A stretch of DNA of 64,000 nt from NCBI GenBank assembly GCA_964619155.1, contig CAZUEM010000001.1, forward strand, positions 1 through 64,000, read 5' to 3'. Under the pieces are notes generated by a model. It saw nothing but the letters and a program-made list of their open reading frames with translations, did not search any database and was not told the origin of the DNA. Both the position numbers and the translations under genes were made by a program. Below are positions 24,673 through 32,596 of the stretch, one piece after another. Source of the DNA: CAIXRL01 sp964619155 (GTDB taxonomy: Bacteria; Eisenbacteria; RBG-16-71-46). How positions within the stretch are numbered: position 1 is the stretch's first letter; each line of letters opens with the position of its first letter.

Positions 24673-25439
24673 GGCGTCCCGAGATCGATCGCGACCGAGT
24701 ACGTCACCGTGTGCCCGGGTTCCACCGGCGGCGCGAAGAAGCGCACGGTGAAGCTCTTGCTCTGCCCTGCCGCGAGCGAGTAGGTCGTGGATCCGACGAA
24801 CGAGAATGGGTAGGGAGCGCCGACCCAGGAGAGAGCACCCGCCAGCGTGCCGCCGCCCGTGTTCGTGACCGTGAACGTGGTGTCCTTGCTCTGGCCGGCG
24901 TGCAGCGTGCCTCCTTCAGGGCTGTGTGGCGGGACACGCAGTGCGGCCAGGTCAAGGCAGGCCTCCGCCTGCCGGAGCGCGCGCCTGAGCATGTCGCGGG
25001 CGGCGGGAGTGTCTCCTCGCCTCTGTGGCCACAGGGCTGGAAGGAACAGCCTCCAAGTATTCGGCAGAACGAGCCCAGCACCAGCGCGGAGGAGCCACTC
25101 CTCGAGGTCCAGGCCGGGCGGTGCCACGAAACGCCGGTCCCGATCCCGTCGGGGCTTCTCAGAGATCTCGTCGTGTTCGATCGTCCGTCGGCATTCGATC
25201 GTCGGTGCGGACGAGGCCTGAGAGATCCGCCGCACGCCACGGCGGATAGCCGCCTTCAAGCTCTCTCGGCCCGCCCGTTCTCCGAGCAGGAGGCCGTTCT
25301 CGCCGAAGGCCCGCACGGACACCCAGCCGTCGGGGAATCTGGTGGGCCAGAGGGCAGCCATGGTGAGAACCGCGAGGACGGACTGTGCTTCGCCGCCCAG
25401 CCGGTCCAATGCAAGGTCGTCGGGCTCCCGCCGAGTCAT
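24624..25439 (-). CDS. Open frame ending in an ASH/HYDIN-like domain, probably a gene fragment
   Basis: 271-residue frame. The last ~100 residues are a good ASH/choice-of-anchor-D type Ig domain: GGTLHAGQSKDTTFTVTN, GGGTLAGALSW and SLAAGQSKSFTVRFF. The N-terminal ~150 residues (Arg-rich, with WPTRFPDGWVSVRAFGENG) show no signal peptide and no known domain. Its 3' end overlaps the NHL pseudogene by 49 nt in another frame. Likely the remains of a secreted multi-domain protein; the annotated 5' part may not be genuine. Confidence 0.4.
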   Translation of the reverse strand: MTRREPDDLALDRLGGEAQSVLAVLTMAALWPTRFPDGWVSVRAFGENGLLLGERAGRESLKAAIRRGVRRISQASSAPTIECRRTIEHDEISEKPRRDRDRRFVAPPGLDLEEWLLRAGAGLVLPNTWRLFLPALWPQRRGDTPAARDMLRRALRQAEACLDLAALRVPPHSPEGGTLHAGQSKDTTFTVTNTGGGTLAGALSWVGAPYPFSFVGSTTYSLAAGQSKSFTVRFFAPPVEPGHTVTYSVAIDLGTPCAGLGQLTVEGVAIP

Positions 25440-25620
25440 GAGTGTTCGGGTTTGCTCGGGTTTGCACTGTCACACTTCGCCACATGTTCGGGGGAGCATG
25501 TAATACGAGAATCGGCCGCGAAGGCCGGGCGCATGAATGCAGATGCGGCACAGCCGCTAGTTGGGCTCTGGGCAGGTCATCCCATGCCAGCATTAGCAGC
25601 AGGTTAGACGCCCCGGAGGT

Positions 25621-27315
25621 GTGTCGCGGTGGATACACGGAGCGCTACGGCTACGCGGCCTTGCGCGCCACCCCCGCGATACGGGCGAGCGGGCCGTGCT
25701 AGAGCTCCTGGCGCTGCTCGGCGGCGGAGCCGGCGTCTGGCTTGGGCTCCGGTACCGCTCTGCTCTGGCGGAGGCCCGCCGGCGGGCGGACCGGGAGGCA
25801 GCGGCCGCCGAGGACCGCCGGATTCGGGAGTGCGGCGAGGTCGTCCTGTTCTTCGCCAACACCCTGGGCCACGTCGCCCGGCAGGCGATCGGTAGGGACG
25901 AGCTGGACCGGCTCATCGAGGGCGGCATTTCCCCCGACCGCCTGACGGACCTGCTGGCCGAGCGATGTGCCGCCGTGGAGGGCCCGCTCCTCGGGCATCA
26001 GGTCTACGGCGGCGCCCGGCTGCCGGTTCGCCTACCCGAGAGCCACCGCACCCGCCACGTGTACATGGTGGGTCGGAGCGGTTCGGGCAAGACCACCCTC
26101 ATCCGCAACCTCGTGCTCCATGACCTCAAGGCCGGACACGGCCTGGCGGTCATCGCCCCTGAGGCGGAGTTGATTGAGCAGGAGCTCCTGCCCCTGATGC
26201 CTCGGGAGCGGTGGGACGACGTCGTCTACGTCAATCCCTCGGACACGGCCGCGCCGGTGCCCCTGAACCCGCTGCATCTGGACGAGGGTGAAGACCTCGA
26301 CCTCAAGGTCGCCGAGACCCTGAGCATCCTGCACCGGTTGTTCGACGAGGACGGGGCGGGGGGTGGAGCCCCCCGGATGGAAACGATCCTCCGGCAGGCC
26401 CTCTACTGCCTGACCCAGATCCCCGGGACGACGCTCCTAGACCTGGAGCCTCTGCTCGACCGCCAGGACGACGCATTCCGCAAGCGGCTGCTCCTGCACC
26501 TTCCGGACGAGGAGGGTCGGCACTTCTGGTCGAACACCTACCCGGCCTACCCAAAGGACGCGCACCTGGCGATCTTGAACCGGCTCGGTCGGCTGCTGAA
26601 GCCCAAGGTCGTCCGCTCGCTCCTGTGTAGCCCAGGCGAGGGTCTGAGCATCCGGCGATGCATGGACGAGGGCAAGGTGCTGCTCTTCAACCTCTCCGAC
26701 GGCATCCTCGGCGAGCAGAACGCGCAGCTCTTGGGTCAGCTCGTGGTGGCGAAAGTGCAGCTTGCGGCCATGAGCCGGGCCAACGCGGCGAAGGCAGAGC
26801 GGCGACCATTCTACCTCTATGTGGACGAGTTCCAGTCGTTCTGCTCAACGGCCGCCAGTTCGTACGAGAAGATCCTCTCCCGGGCGAGGAAGTACGGGCT
26901 CGGGCTAATCCTTGCGCACCAGCAGACCGGACAGATCAACGAGTCGGTCATGCGCGAGGTGCTCGGCAACGTCTCGACGGTCGTCGTGTTCAACGTCAGC
27001 GCCTCCGATGCCCGGCGGCTCTCGCGTGAGCTAGTCGGCGAGATCGACGGGCAGCCGGTCCCGACCGAGCCGCGAGAGCTGCTGGCGCTCAAGGTGGGCG
27101 AGGCCATCGCGAAGATCGGGCGGAACGTCCTGCCGATCGTCACCCTGTCCGTACCCGGTAGCGGGAGTGAGCGAGTCCGTGACGAGGTCGTGCGCCGGTC
27201 CCGGCATCGCTTCGGCCGGCCGCTCACCGCGAAGCCCACGACGGCGCGACCCGCAGTGCAGACCAATCCGACCAGCCTGGACGACCTGGATCCGGGCGAG
27301 GTGTTCCGCTCGTGA
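25621..27315 (+). CDS. VirD4/TraG-like coupling ATPase
   Basis: 564 residues from GTG 25621 (GGAGG nearby); GTG 25698 is a possible later start. One membrane segment at ~27-44. Walker A GRSGSGKTTL at 151-160; Walker B FYLYVDEFQ near 398-406; SRARKYGLGLILAHQQTGQI is the RAD-like/arginine region common to TraG, VirD4 and HerA-type ATPases; NVSTVVVFNVSASDA follows. Such proteins bring relaxase-bound DNA to the secretion channel. It overlaps the next gene as GTGA. No VirB4 or pilus genes are in the island, so it would rely on a helper system. Confidence 0.85.
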   Translation: MSRWIHGALRLRGLARHPRDTGERAVLELLALLGGGAGVWLGLRYRSALAEARRRADREAAAAEDRRIRECGEVVLFFANTLGHVARQAIGRDELDRLIEGGISPDRLTDLLAERCAAVEGPLLGHQVYGGARLPVRLPESHRTRHVYMVGRSGSGKTTLIRNLVLHDLKAGHGLAVIAPEAELIEQELLPLMPRERWDDVVYVNPSDTAAPVPLNPLHLDEGEDLDLKVAETLSILHRLFDEDGAGGGAPRMETILRQALYCLTQIPGTTLLDLEPLLDRQDDAFRKRLLLHLPDEEGRHFWSNTYPAYPKDAHLAILNRLGRLLKPKVVRSLLCSPGEGLSIRRCMDEGKVLLFNLSDGILGEQNAQLLGQLVVAKVQLAAMSRANAAKAERRPFYLYVDEFQSFCSTAASSYEKILSRARKYGLGLILAHQQTGQINESVMREVLGNVSTVVVFNVSASDARRLSRELVGEIDGQPVPTEPRELLALKVGEAIAKIGRNVLPIVTLSVPGSGSERVRDEVVRRSRHRFGRPLTAKPTTARPAVQTNPTSLDDLDPGEVFRS

Positions 27316-28205
27316 GCCGGCAAGGGACTTCAGCCCGGGTCGTCCTGACGGAACGGGACCTCGAAGTGCTCGGCAGTCTGGCCGAGCATCGGTACCTGAC
27401 CGTGTCCCAGCTCGAGGGACTGCATTTCGCTTCGGAGCAGACAGCTCGGCGGCGGCTGCGGCTGCTGGCGCAGGCGGGGATGCTCAGGTTGATCGAGGTG
27501 GCGCGCTTGCCGGAGCGGGTGGCGGCGCTCACCGGCGCTGGCGCCGAGATGCTCTCCTCGAAGTCCGGCATGTCGGTCGAGGCGGGCGGGCGACCGCAGA
27601 ATCCGCTCTTCCTGCAGCACCACCTGGCGGCCGTCGAGTTCCGGCTGCGGCTGACGAAGGCGTGCGGCGCATGGCCAGACCTGAAGCTGGCGGGCTTCCT
27701 GCCTGAGCAGCTGACGCGCGCGACTCGCGCCGGACAGCTGGCGAAGTACGCACGCGACGAGGTGCCACCGCTGGGGCGTGAGCCGCTCATGGCCCACACC
27801 CCCGACGGCGTCTTCGCGCTGGAGCGCGCCGGCCAACTGGCGCTGTTCTTCGTCGAGATCGATCGCGGCACCGAAGTGTTGGGGAGCCGCGAGCACGGCG
27901 TCGGGAAGATCGTGCGGTTCTACCTGCGCTACCTGGTGTGCGGCCGGTTCCAGCGCTACCGCGCGGACTTCGGCGCCACTGCGGACTTCCGTGCGTTCCG
28001 GTGCTTGCTCGTCACCACCTCGCGCCAGCGGCTGGAGAACATCCGGCAGCGCTGCGGGCGCATCGCCTTCGACCCACCGGCGGCCAAGCGCTTCATCTGG
28101 CTGGCCACCCACGATCTGCTCACGGACGGCGACCCGCTGGCCTACCAGTGGCGCTCACTCGATCCCACGGACGACTCGCTGTACTCCATCGCTCCACAGC
28201 CGTAG
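27312..28205 (+). CDS. Replication-relaxation family protein
   Basis: 297 residues, starting within the previous stop (GTGA). N-terminal winged helix: LTERDLEVLGSLAEHRYLTVSQLEGLHF and TARRRLRLLAQAGML. The rest (H-x-L-x-x-VEFRL, PDGVFAL, FFVEIDRGTEVLG, KIVRFYLRY) is the PF13814-type Replic_Relax fold with an acidic D...E-x-D pattern. Members occur beside coupling ATPases in mobile elements and are thought to help initiate plasmid-type transfer or replication. It is the likely DNA-processing partner of the ATPase. Confidence 0.85.
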   Translation: MSRQGTSARVVLTERDLEVLGSLAEHRYLTVSQLEGLHFASEQTARRRLRLLAQAGMLRLIEVARLPERVAALTGAGAEMLSSKSGMSVEAGGRPQNPLFLQHHLAAVEFRLRLTKACGAWPDLKLAGFLPEQLTRATRAGQLAKYARDEVPPLGREPLMAHTPDGVFALERAGQLALFFVEIDRGTEVLGSREHGVGKIVRFYLRYLVCGRFQRYRADFGATADFRAFRCLLVTTSRQRLENIRQRCGRIAFDPPAAKRFIWLATHDLLTDGDPLAYQWRSLDPTDDSLYSIAPQP

Positions 28206-28224
28206 GTCAAGAAGGAGAGAAACC

Positions 28225-28737
28225 ATGGCGGTCAAGCTGAAGGACGAAGCCATCCTCAACCAGTGGTCCATGCTAATCGACGGCGCCGCAGCGCGCGGCC
28301 ACGAAGTACTCGACGACATCCAGACGCGACTGACGGCTGCGCGAATTCCCGGCAAGTGCGAGTGGTCGGTGGAGGAGGTCGAGAGCGGCGGCATGTTCAG
28401 CAAGACGAAGCGTGAGTTCCTGATCGTCCGCCTCGATCAGTTCCCCGACTACCGCAACTACATCGGGGTGCGCGCGTATGGCACGCACCTCGACTGCTGC
28501 CGCTTCCTGACCGTCGAGCCGGGCTTCCTCAAGCGCCAGATCTCGCAGGCCATCGCGCCGGGTGAGGATCGGCTGCTGTCGGGCCCCAAGAACCTGCTCG
28601 TCGAGCAGGACCTGACCGCCTGGGTGTCCGTCGTGCACCACGCGGTGCTCGACGCGGTCAAGGCGCTGCTGAGCAAGTCCGGGCAGGACCCGGCCGGCCT
28701 GAGGCGCGAGACGAAGGGCTTCCTGCAGGTGTGGTGA
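28225..28737 (+). CDS. Conserved-type island protein downstream of replication-relaxation gene
   Basis: 170 residues from ATG 28225 with AGGAGA 7 nt upstream. A soluble alpha/beta protein: helical N-terminus (AILNQWSMLIDGAAARGHEVLDDI), then SGGMFSKTKREFLIV and YRNYIGVRAYGTHLDCC strands, then helices to the end. No motif recognised. It is in the transfer operon (20 nt after the previous stop; its own stop shares a base with the next start), so a role in transfer or its control is likely. Confidence 0.75.
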   Translation: MAVKLKDEAILNQWSMLIDGAAARGHEVLDDIQTRLTAARIPGKCEWSVEEVESGGMFSKTKREFLIVRLDQFPDYRNYIGVRAYGTHLDCCRFLTVEPGFLKRQISQAIAPGEDRLLSGPKNLLVEQDLTAWVSVVHHAVLDAVKALLSKSGQDPAGLRRETKGFLQVW

Positions 28738-28916
28738 TGAGCCCCCGGTACTCGGTCTACGTCACCCGCTGGGAGACCTGCCGGTTGCGGCATGTTGAGG
28801 CTCGCTCGGAAGAGGAGGCGCAGGAGTGCGGCCGCCGGCTGCTCGAGGACCGGGCCGAGTGCGAGTCCATCGAGACCGGCATTGACCACGTTGACGCTGA
28901 ACTCGAGGAGGATTGA
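28737..28916 (+). CDS. DpnD/PcfM-like small protein
   Basis: 59 residues from ATG 28737, overlapping the previous stop by one base. YSVYVTRWETCRLRHVEARSEEEA shows the V-x-V-x-A-x-S-x-E-E-A pattern of DpnD/PcfM-type proteins found with conjugation and restriction genes. Biochemical function unknown. Strongly acidic C-terminus (DAELEED). Confidence 0.6.
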   Translation: MSPRYSVYVTRWETCRLRHVEARSEEEAQECGRRLLEDRAECESIETGIDHVDAELEED

Positions 28917-28964
28917 AGAGGTTGTTGGCCGGGAGCGTTGGCTTACAAGCTATCCACTACGCCT

Positions 28965-29282
28965 ATGCGTCGACGCTTCCTTGGAACACTCCTGTGGCTC
29001 TGTCTGCTTCCCATCGTGGGGTTTGGACGACTCCTATGGTCCACGTTGCTCTTCTTCCCGCGTCAGCGGCTGCGCACGCTGATGACGCTCGTTGGCTTAG
29101 GTCTGGCCGTGAGTCTTCCGGGGCCGGTCTCCGCCATCATCTCCGACGCAGGGATCTGGCCCCCAGGGCAAATGATCCTGTTGCGCGGAGCGGCGGTACT
29201 CTCGGTTCCGGTGCTCTGGTTCGGTCTGCGCTCGAGCGCGCTTCTGCGGATGCTCCGCCGATCGTGGGTGATGGGCTCGTGA
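28965..29282 (+). CDS. Small membrane protein
   Basis: 105 residues from ATG 28965; TTG 28938 with GGGAG upstream would add 9. A basic N-terminus is followed by about three hydrophobic segments (LGTLLWLCLLPIVGFGRLLW, LMTLVGLGLAVSLPG, LLRGAAVLSVPVLWFGL), ending Arg-rich. No family recognised. The 169 bp after it (29283-29451) hold no gene. Confidence 0.5.
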   Translation: MRRRFLGTLLWLCLLPIVGFGRLLWSTLLFFPRQRLRTLMTLVGLGLAVSLPGPVSAIISDAGIWPPGQMILLRGAAVLSVPVLWFGLRSSALLRMLRRSWVMGS

Positions 29283-29451
29283 CCACGGCGTCCCCGGGCT
29301 TCCGGGCGGGTGTGCAGGGCGAGAGCCCTCAGCGCAGTGTCCGCGGTCGCCTCCCGTGTGGGGCCGCTTTGGCCTCGCTTGCCGGTTGGCGCCTCCCGGC
29401 CGTTTCACTTGCGGCAGTTCCCGATGACCCTCCAGGCAAGGCAGGTGAAGC

Positions 29452-29682
29452 ATGTCCATCGATCGCGAAGCGATCACGAACGGCCAGGGAGGGCGGCGGA
29501 ACGGGAATGGGGCGGTCGAACATCTCTTGACCTTGCTCGACGTGGCTGAGTGTCTGGGAGTCAGCCCGCGGACCATCCGGCGGCTGGTGAACGGGCACAG
29601 GATCACTTGCGTCCGCATCGGGCGGACGCTTAGGTTCGATCCGGCTGACGTCTCCCGGTTCGTGGCGGCACGAAAGGAGTAA
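29452..29682 (+). CDS. Excisionase-like HTH protein
   Basis: 76 residues from ATG 29452 (AGGTGA upstream). LLTLLDVAECLGVSPRTIRRLV, then I-x-x-V-R-I-G-R-T-L-R-F-x-x-x-D-V-x-x-F is the MerR-like winged HTH of HTH_17/excisionase proteins. It ends 4 nt before the integrase start, the usual xis-int order, so it most likely directs excision or regulates the integrase. Confidence 0.85.
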   Translation: MSIDREAITNGQGGRRNGNGAVEHLLTLLDVAECLGVSPRTIRRLVNGHRITCVRIGRTLRFDPADVSRFVAARKE

Positions 29683-29686
29683 CCCC

Positions 29687-30658
29687 GTGCCCAAGCTGCC
29701 CACGAACATGATTCGTCGCAAGGACCGCCCCGGATACTGGTTCAGAGGCATGATCGGTGGGCAGCTACGCCAGATCAGCCTCGGGACGGACTTCCAGGAC
29801 GCCAAGCGGCGACTTCGCTCTTTGAAAACTGATGGCGCCCCACGAGCCGAGCAGTTGCTGGCTGATGCGGTGGCGAGTTGGCTGCTCCTCGATGTGCCCA
29901 CGCGGCGCGACGCACTCGGGCAGCGCGATGCAGTTGCGCGGGCTCGGAGGTATCTGGTGCCTCATCTGGGCCACCATTCATTGGATCGCCTCACCGCGGA
30001 TCGCGTCCAGCACTATCGGCTTGCGCTCGAACGGCACGGCTTGGCTCCACAGAGCGTTCGCCACGCGCTCGGTGACCTTCGCCGATTCCTCAATTGGTGC
30101 GTCGACTGCGGAACGCTCGAACGGAGCCCCTTCCCCCGGGGTGTCATGCCGAGGCTCCAGGAACGTTCGCCCGACCGAGTGCCCGACGAGGTGGCCGAGC
30201 GGCTCAGGCGACTCCGCGAACCGTACGGATTGGCCTGCCGACTTGCACTTGGCACCGGCCTAAGGTGGGGGGAACTCTGTCGCGCACAGGTCGGCGATCT
30301 CGAGCGGGGGTTCCTTGTCGTGCAGCACCAGACCAAGAGCCGGCGGGTTCGGCGCGTGCCGCTGTCCCCGGCGTTGGTCGCGGAGATCCGCGAGCGTGTC
30401 GGCAGACTCGTGCCCTTCGCGGTCGGTTCGCACGGGTCATTCGCCCGGACGGTTCGCCGCCTGACGGGGTACGAGCAGTTTCACCCTCATCAGATGCGAC
30501 ACACCTTCGCCTGCCAGTGGCTCGAGCGCGGTGGTAGCTTGGCCGCCCTCCAGCAGATTCTCGGGCATGCCTCGATCGTGACGACGCAGCGCTACGCTCG
30601 CCTGACGGACGAGGCAGTGCAGCGGGAGGCCGAGCGAGTTCGAGGCGTGGGAGGGTGA
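29687..30658 (+). CDS. int: Tyrosine recombinase (island integrase)
   Basis: 323 residues from GTG 29687, with AGGAG provided by the end of the excisionase gene. N-terminal arm-binding region (~1-60), core-binding SAM-like domain (~60-155), catalytic domain (~165-310) with Arg in GLRWGEL, Lys in TKSRRVR, His-x-x-Arg in HPHQMRH, His in ILGHAS and Tyr nucleophile in TTQRYARL. Complete set of residues. It faces the tRNA-Lys gene 76 bp away, as expected for the enzyme that inserted this island. Confidence 0.94.
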   Translation: MPKLPTNMIRRKDRPGYWFRGMIGGQLRQISLGTDFQDAKRRLRSLKTDGAPRAEQLLADAVASWLLLDVPTRRDALGQRDAVARARRYLVPHLGHHSLDRLTADRVQHYRLALERHGLAPQSVRHALGDLRRFLNWCVDCGTLERSPFPRGVMPRLQERSPDRVPDEVAERLRRLREPYGLACRLALGTGLRWGELCRAQVGDLERGFLVVQHQTKSRRVRRVPLSPALVAEIRERVGRLVPFAVGSHGSFARTVRRLTGYEQFHPHQMRHTFACQWLERGGSLAALQQILGHASIVTTQRYARLTDEAVQREAERVRGVGG

Positions 30659-30678
30659 CCGTCACCCAATCGTCACCC
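30653..30678. repeat. GTCACCC repeats and palindrome near the right island end
   Basis: GGGTGAC-C-GTCACCC is a palindrome (30653-30667) overlapping the integrase stop; a second GTCACCC is at 30672-30678. They mirror the pair at 5595-5613 and are candidate arm-type or accessory-protein sites. No good promoter for the restored tRNA is evident between here and 30734. Confidence 0.5.
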
Positions 30679-30733
30679 GTCACTTCGGCGAGAGGGTGAG
30701 AACATCCGGCTAGCAGCCGGCCATGCAACGGAA

Positions 30734-30772
30734 TGACCCGTTAGCTCAGTCGGTAGAGCACCTGACTTTTAA
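30734..30772 (+). repeat. Right attachment site inside tRNA-Lys
   Basis: Identical over 39 bp to 5412-5450. It covers tRNA positions 1-38 plus one upstream base and stops at the 3' edge of the anticodon loop. The simplest reading is that this 5' half was brought by the island and joined to the host's 3' half. Confidence 0.9.
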
Positions 30773-30810
30773 TCAGGGTGTCGCTGGTTCGATCCCAGCA
30801 CGGGTCACCA
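30735..30810 (+). tRNA. tRNA-Lys(TTT)
   Basis: 76 nt including encoded CCA. GACCCGT pairs with ACGGGTC (acceptor), GCTC with GAGC (D stem), CCTGA with TCAGG around CTTTTAA with anticodon TTT, and GCTGG with CCAGC in the T arm with TTCGATC loop. Complete cloverleaf with discriminator A. Its 5' half is duplicated at 5413. Confidence 0.96.
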
Positions 30811-31113
30811 CCTCGAACGCGCTTTCGCCCCGGGTCGCAACTCGCTGCCGCCGAGTGCCTTCCGGCGCCGGCCGATGCGGTCTCCGGGCGGCCCCGGTGA
30901 CCTCGCGGCGTGGCCTATGGCCGACGCGATTCGGCATGTGGGACGGGGCGCGAGATGGGAAAAACTCGCGGCAATCCCGCGAGGGGGTTGCCGCATCGAA
31001 GCCGACGCACGAGGGGCCGACGGCGTATCGGACGCGCCCGCACGGCCGCGCAGGCGACGACGGAGGACGGACATGAGTTTCGCGGGGACGGTGCCGCTCG
31101 GGAGAGAGGCATC
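30811..31113. other. Intergenic, no gene seen
   Basis: About 300 bp of GC-rich sequence between the tRNA and the anti-sigma-like gene. No frame with a credible start and no clear terminator. Confidence 0.4.
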
Positions 31114-31365
31114 GTGAAGAAGCTGAACTGCCAGGACGTGCTGGACCAGCTTTCGGACTACCTCGAAGAGGACGTCGCCGCCGAGTTGCGCACCCAGATC
31201 GAATCCCACCTGAACGGGTGCCGGCACTGCCATCTCGAAGTGGACAGCCTTCGCACCACGGTGCAGCTCTACCGGCTCGACGACCCGGTCGGAGTGCCCA
31301 TCGCGCTCAGCGAGCGCCTGCGCCTCGCGCTCCACGCGGTGTACCGCGAGAGCGGCTGCGATTGA
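31114..31365 (+). CDS. Anti-sigma-factor-type zinc-finger protein
   Basis: 83 residues from GTG 31114 with GGGAGAGAGG upstream. NCQDVLDQLSDYLE followed by HLNGCRHCHLE gives the C...H-x3-C-x2-C ligand set of zf-HC2/ZAS domains. There is no membrane segment, so it would be a soluble anti-sigma or sensor domain. No sigma-factor gene is adjacent. Confidence 0.8.
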   Translation: MKKLNCQDVLDQLSDYLEEDVAAELRTQIESHLNGCRHCHLEVDSLRTTVQLYRLDDPVGVPIALSERLRLALHAVYRESGCD

Positions 31366-31409
31366 CGCGTTCCGCCGCCCGCCCGTAGAGTTTCGCCCGG
31401 TTCCAGCCC

Positions 31410-31437
31410 GCCCGCGGACCCTGCTCCGCGGGCGTTT
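31410..31437 (+). terminator. Hairpin terminator after the zinc-finger gene
   Basis: A 9-bp perfect stem (31410-31418 with 31425-31433) with a 6-nt loop and GTTTCG after it. It lies 45 nt past the stop. A weak promoter-like pair (TTGACG, TAGAGT, 18-bp spacer) at the gene's end could instead put the hairpin in the leader of the next gene. Confidence 0.6.
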
Positions 31438-31479
31438 CGCTGGCCGTCCCCCGATGCGTCCCTTCCCGCGAACGAGGCC

Positions 31480-32529
31480 ATGAAGCGAGTCGGCATCCTC
31501 GGCCTGCCGCAGTCCGGCAAGACCACGCTGTTCGAGATCCTCATGCAGGGCGCGGGCGCCGCGGCTCCTCCCGGCGCCTCGGCCCGCGACCGCGTCGGCG
31601 TGCTCAAGGTCCCGGACGGGCGCATCGACCGGCTGAGCGCGATGTTCCAGCCGAAGAAGACCACGTACGCGCAGATCCAGTTCGTGGACAGCGCGGCGGC
31701 CGGCCACGGCAAGCCGGGCAAGGGCACGGACCTGTTCGCCGGAGTGCGCCAGTGCGACGCGCTGGTCGCGGTCGTGCGCGACTTCGAGAACCCGGCGGTG
31801 CCGAGCGAGAAGGGCGTGGACGCCGCGCGCGACCTGCGCGAGCTCGAGGCCGAGCTGGTGCTGAACGATCTCGCCATCGCCGAGACGCGCCTCGAGCGGA
31901 TCGAGAAGGAGCTGCGCATCGGCAAGAAGGAGGCGGCCGCCGAAGGCGCCGCGCTCGCGCGCTGCAAGGAAGCGCTCGAGGCCGAGACGCCCCTGCGCGA
32001 GGTGGACTTCACGGCCGAGGAGACGCGCCTGCTGCGCGGCTTCCAGTTCCTGACGCTCAAGCCCCTCGTCGTGATCCTCAACCAGGACGACGCCTCGACG
32101 CGCCGGCCGCCCGCCCTCGGGCGCGGGGCGCTGGGCGTGGCGCTGCGCGCGCTCACCGAACGCGAGATCGTCTCGCTGCCGCCCGAGGAACGCGCGGCGT
32201 TCCGCGAGGAGCTGGGCGTCACCGAGGACGGGCTGACGCTCGTCATCCGCGCCTGCTACGAGCTGCTCGGGCTCGTCTCGTTCTTCACGGTCGGGCCGGA
32301 CGAGGTGCGCGCCTGGGAGATCCAGCGCGGCGACACGGCCGTGGACGCGGCGGGCGCGATCCACTCCGACCTCGCGCGCGGCTTCATCCGCGCCGAGGTG
32401 ATCCCGTACGAGCAGCTGGTGGAGCTGGGCGGCCACGCGAAGGCGCGCGAGAAGGGCGTGCTGCGCCTCGAGGGCCGCGACTACCGCGTGCAGGACGGCG
32501 ACGTCCTCGAAATCCGGCACAACGCGTGA
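31480..32529 (+). CDS. ychF: YchF/OLA1-like P-loop NTPase, divergent
   Basis: 349 residues. P-loop GLPQSGKTT (8-16); long helical region ~115-175; DFTAEETRLLRGFQFLTLKP and the C-terminal TGS/DUF933 domain (SFFTVGPDEVRAWEI, DLARGFIRAEVI, GRDYRVQDGDVLEIRHN) align well with E. coli YchF. It differs in two switch motifs: the G3 region reads FVDSAAAG instead of DIAGL, and the G4-like motif is NQDD instead of NxNE. It may bind or hydrolyse nucleotide differently from the ribosome-associated YchF, or be a paralog. Confidence 0.8.
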   Translation: MKRVGILGLPQSGKTTLFEILMQGAGAAAPPGASARDRVGVLKVPDGRIDRLSAMFQPKKTTYAQIQFVDSAAAGHGKPGKGTDLFAGVRQCDALVAVVRDFENPAVPSEKGVDAARDLRELEAELVLNDLAIAETRLERIEKELRIGKKEAAAEGAALARCKEALEAETPLREVDFTAEETRLLRGFQFLTLKPLVVILNQDDASTRRPPALGRGALGVALRALTEREIVSLPPEERAAFREELGVTEDGLTLVIRACYELLGLVSFFTVGPDEVRAWEIQRGDTAVDAAGAIHSDLARGFIRAEVIPYEQLVELGGHAKAREKGVLRLEGRDYRVQDGDVLEIRHNA

Positions 32530-32596
32530 GGCCGCGGGGTAGGATGCGGCGCGGAACGATGCGGCACGGTGCGATGCGGCAAGGGAGGAACGCGGC

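Larger units (their letters stand above)
5413..30772 (+). mobile_element. Integrative (mobilizable) genomic island in tRNA-Lys(TTT)
   Basis: The island is bounded by a 39-bp perfect direct repeat (5412-5450, 30734-30772). A tyrosine integrase ends 76 bp before the right repeat and faces it, with an excisionase-like gene just upstream. GTCACCC repeats lie inside both ends. Contents: coupling ATPase and replication-relaxation protein (25621-28205), small island proteins, IS481, IS21, an IS21 remnant, a radical SAM/glycosylase operon, a HEPN protein and decayed cargo. No VirB-type secretion genes are present, so it looks mobilizable rather than self-transmissible. The repeat and integrase are seen directly; mobility is inferred. 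Confidence 0.88.

Noticed and set aside
32540..32585. Short ATGCGGC repeats upstream of the barrel gene
   Set aside because: Three imperfect copies in a GC-rich leader with no palindromic or operator-like arrangement.
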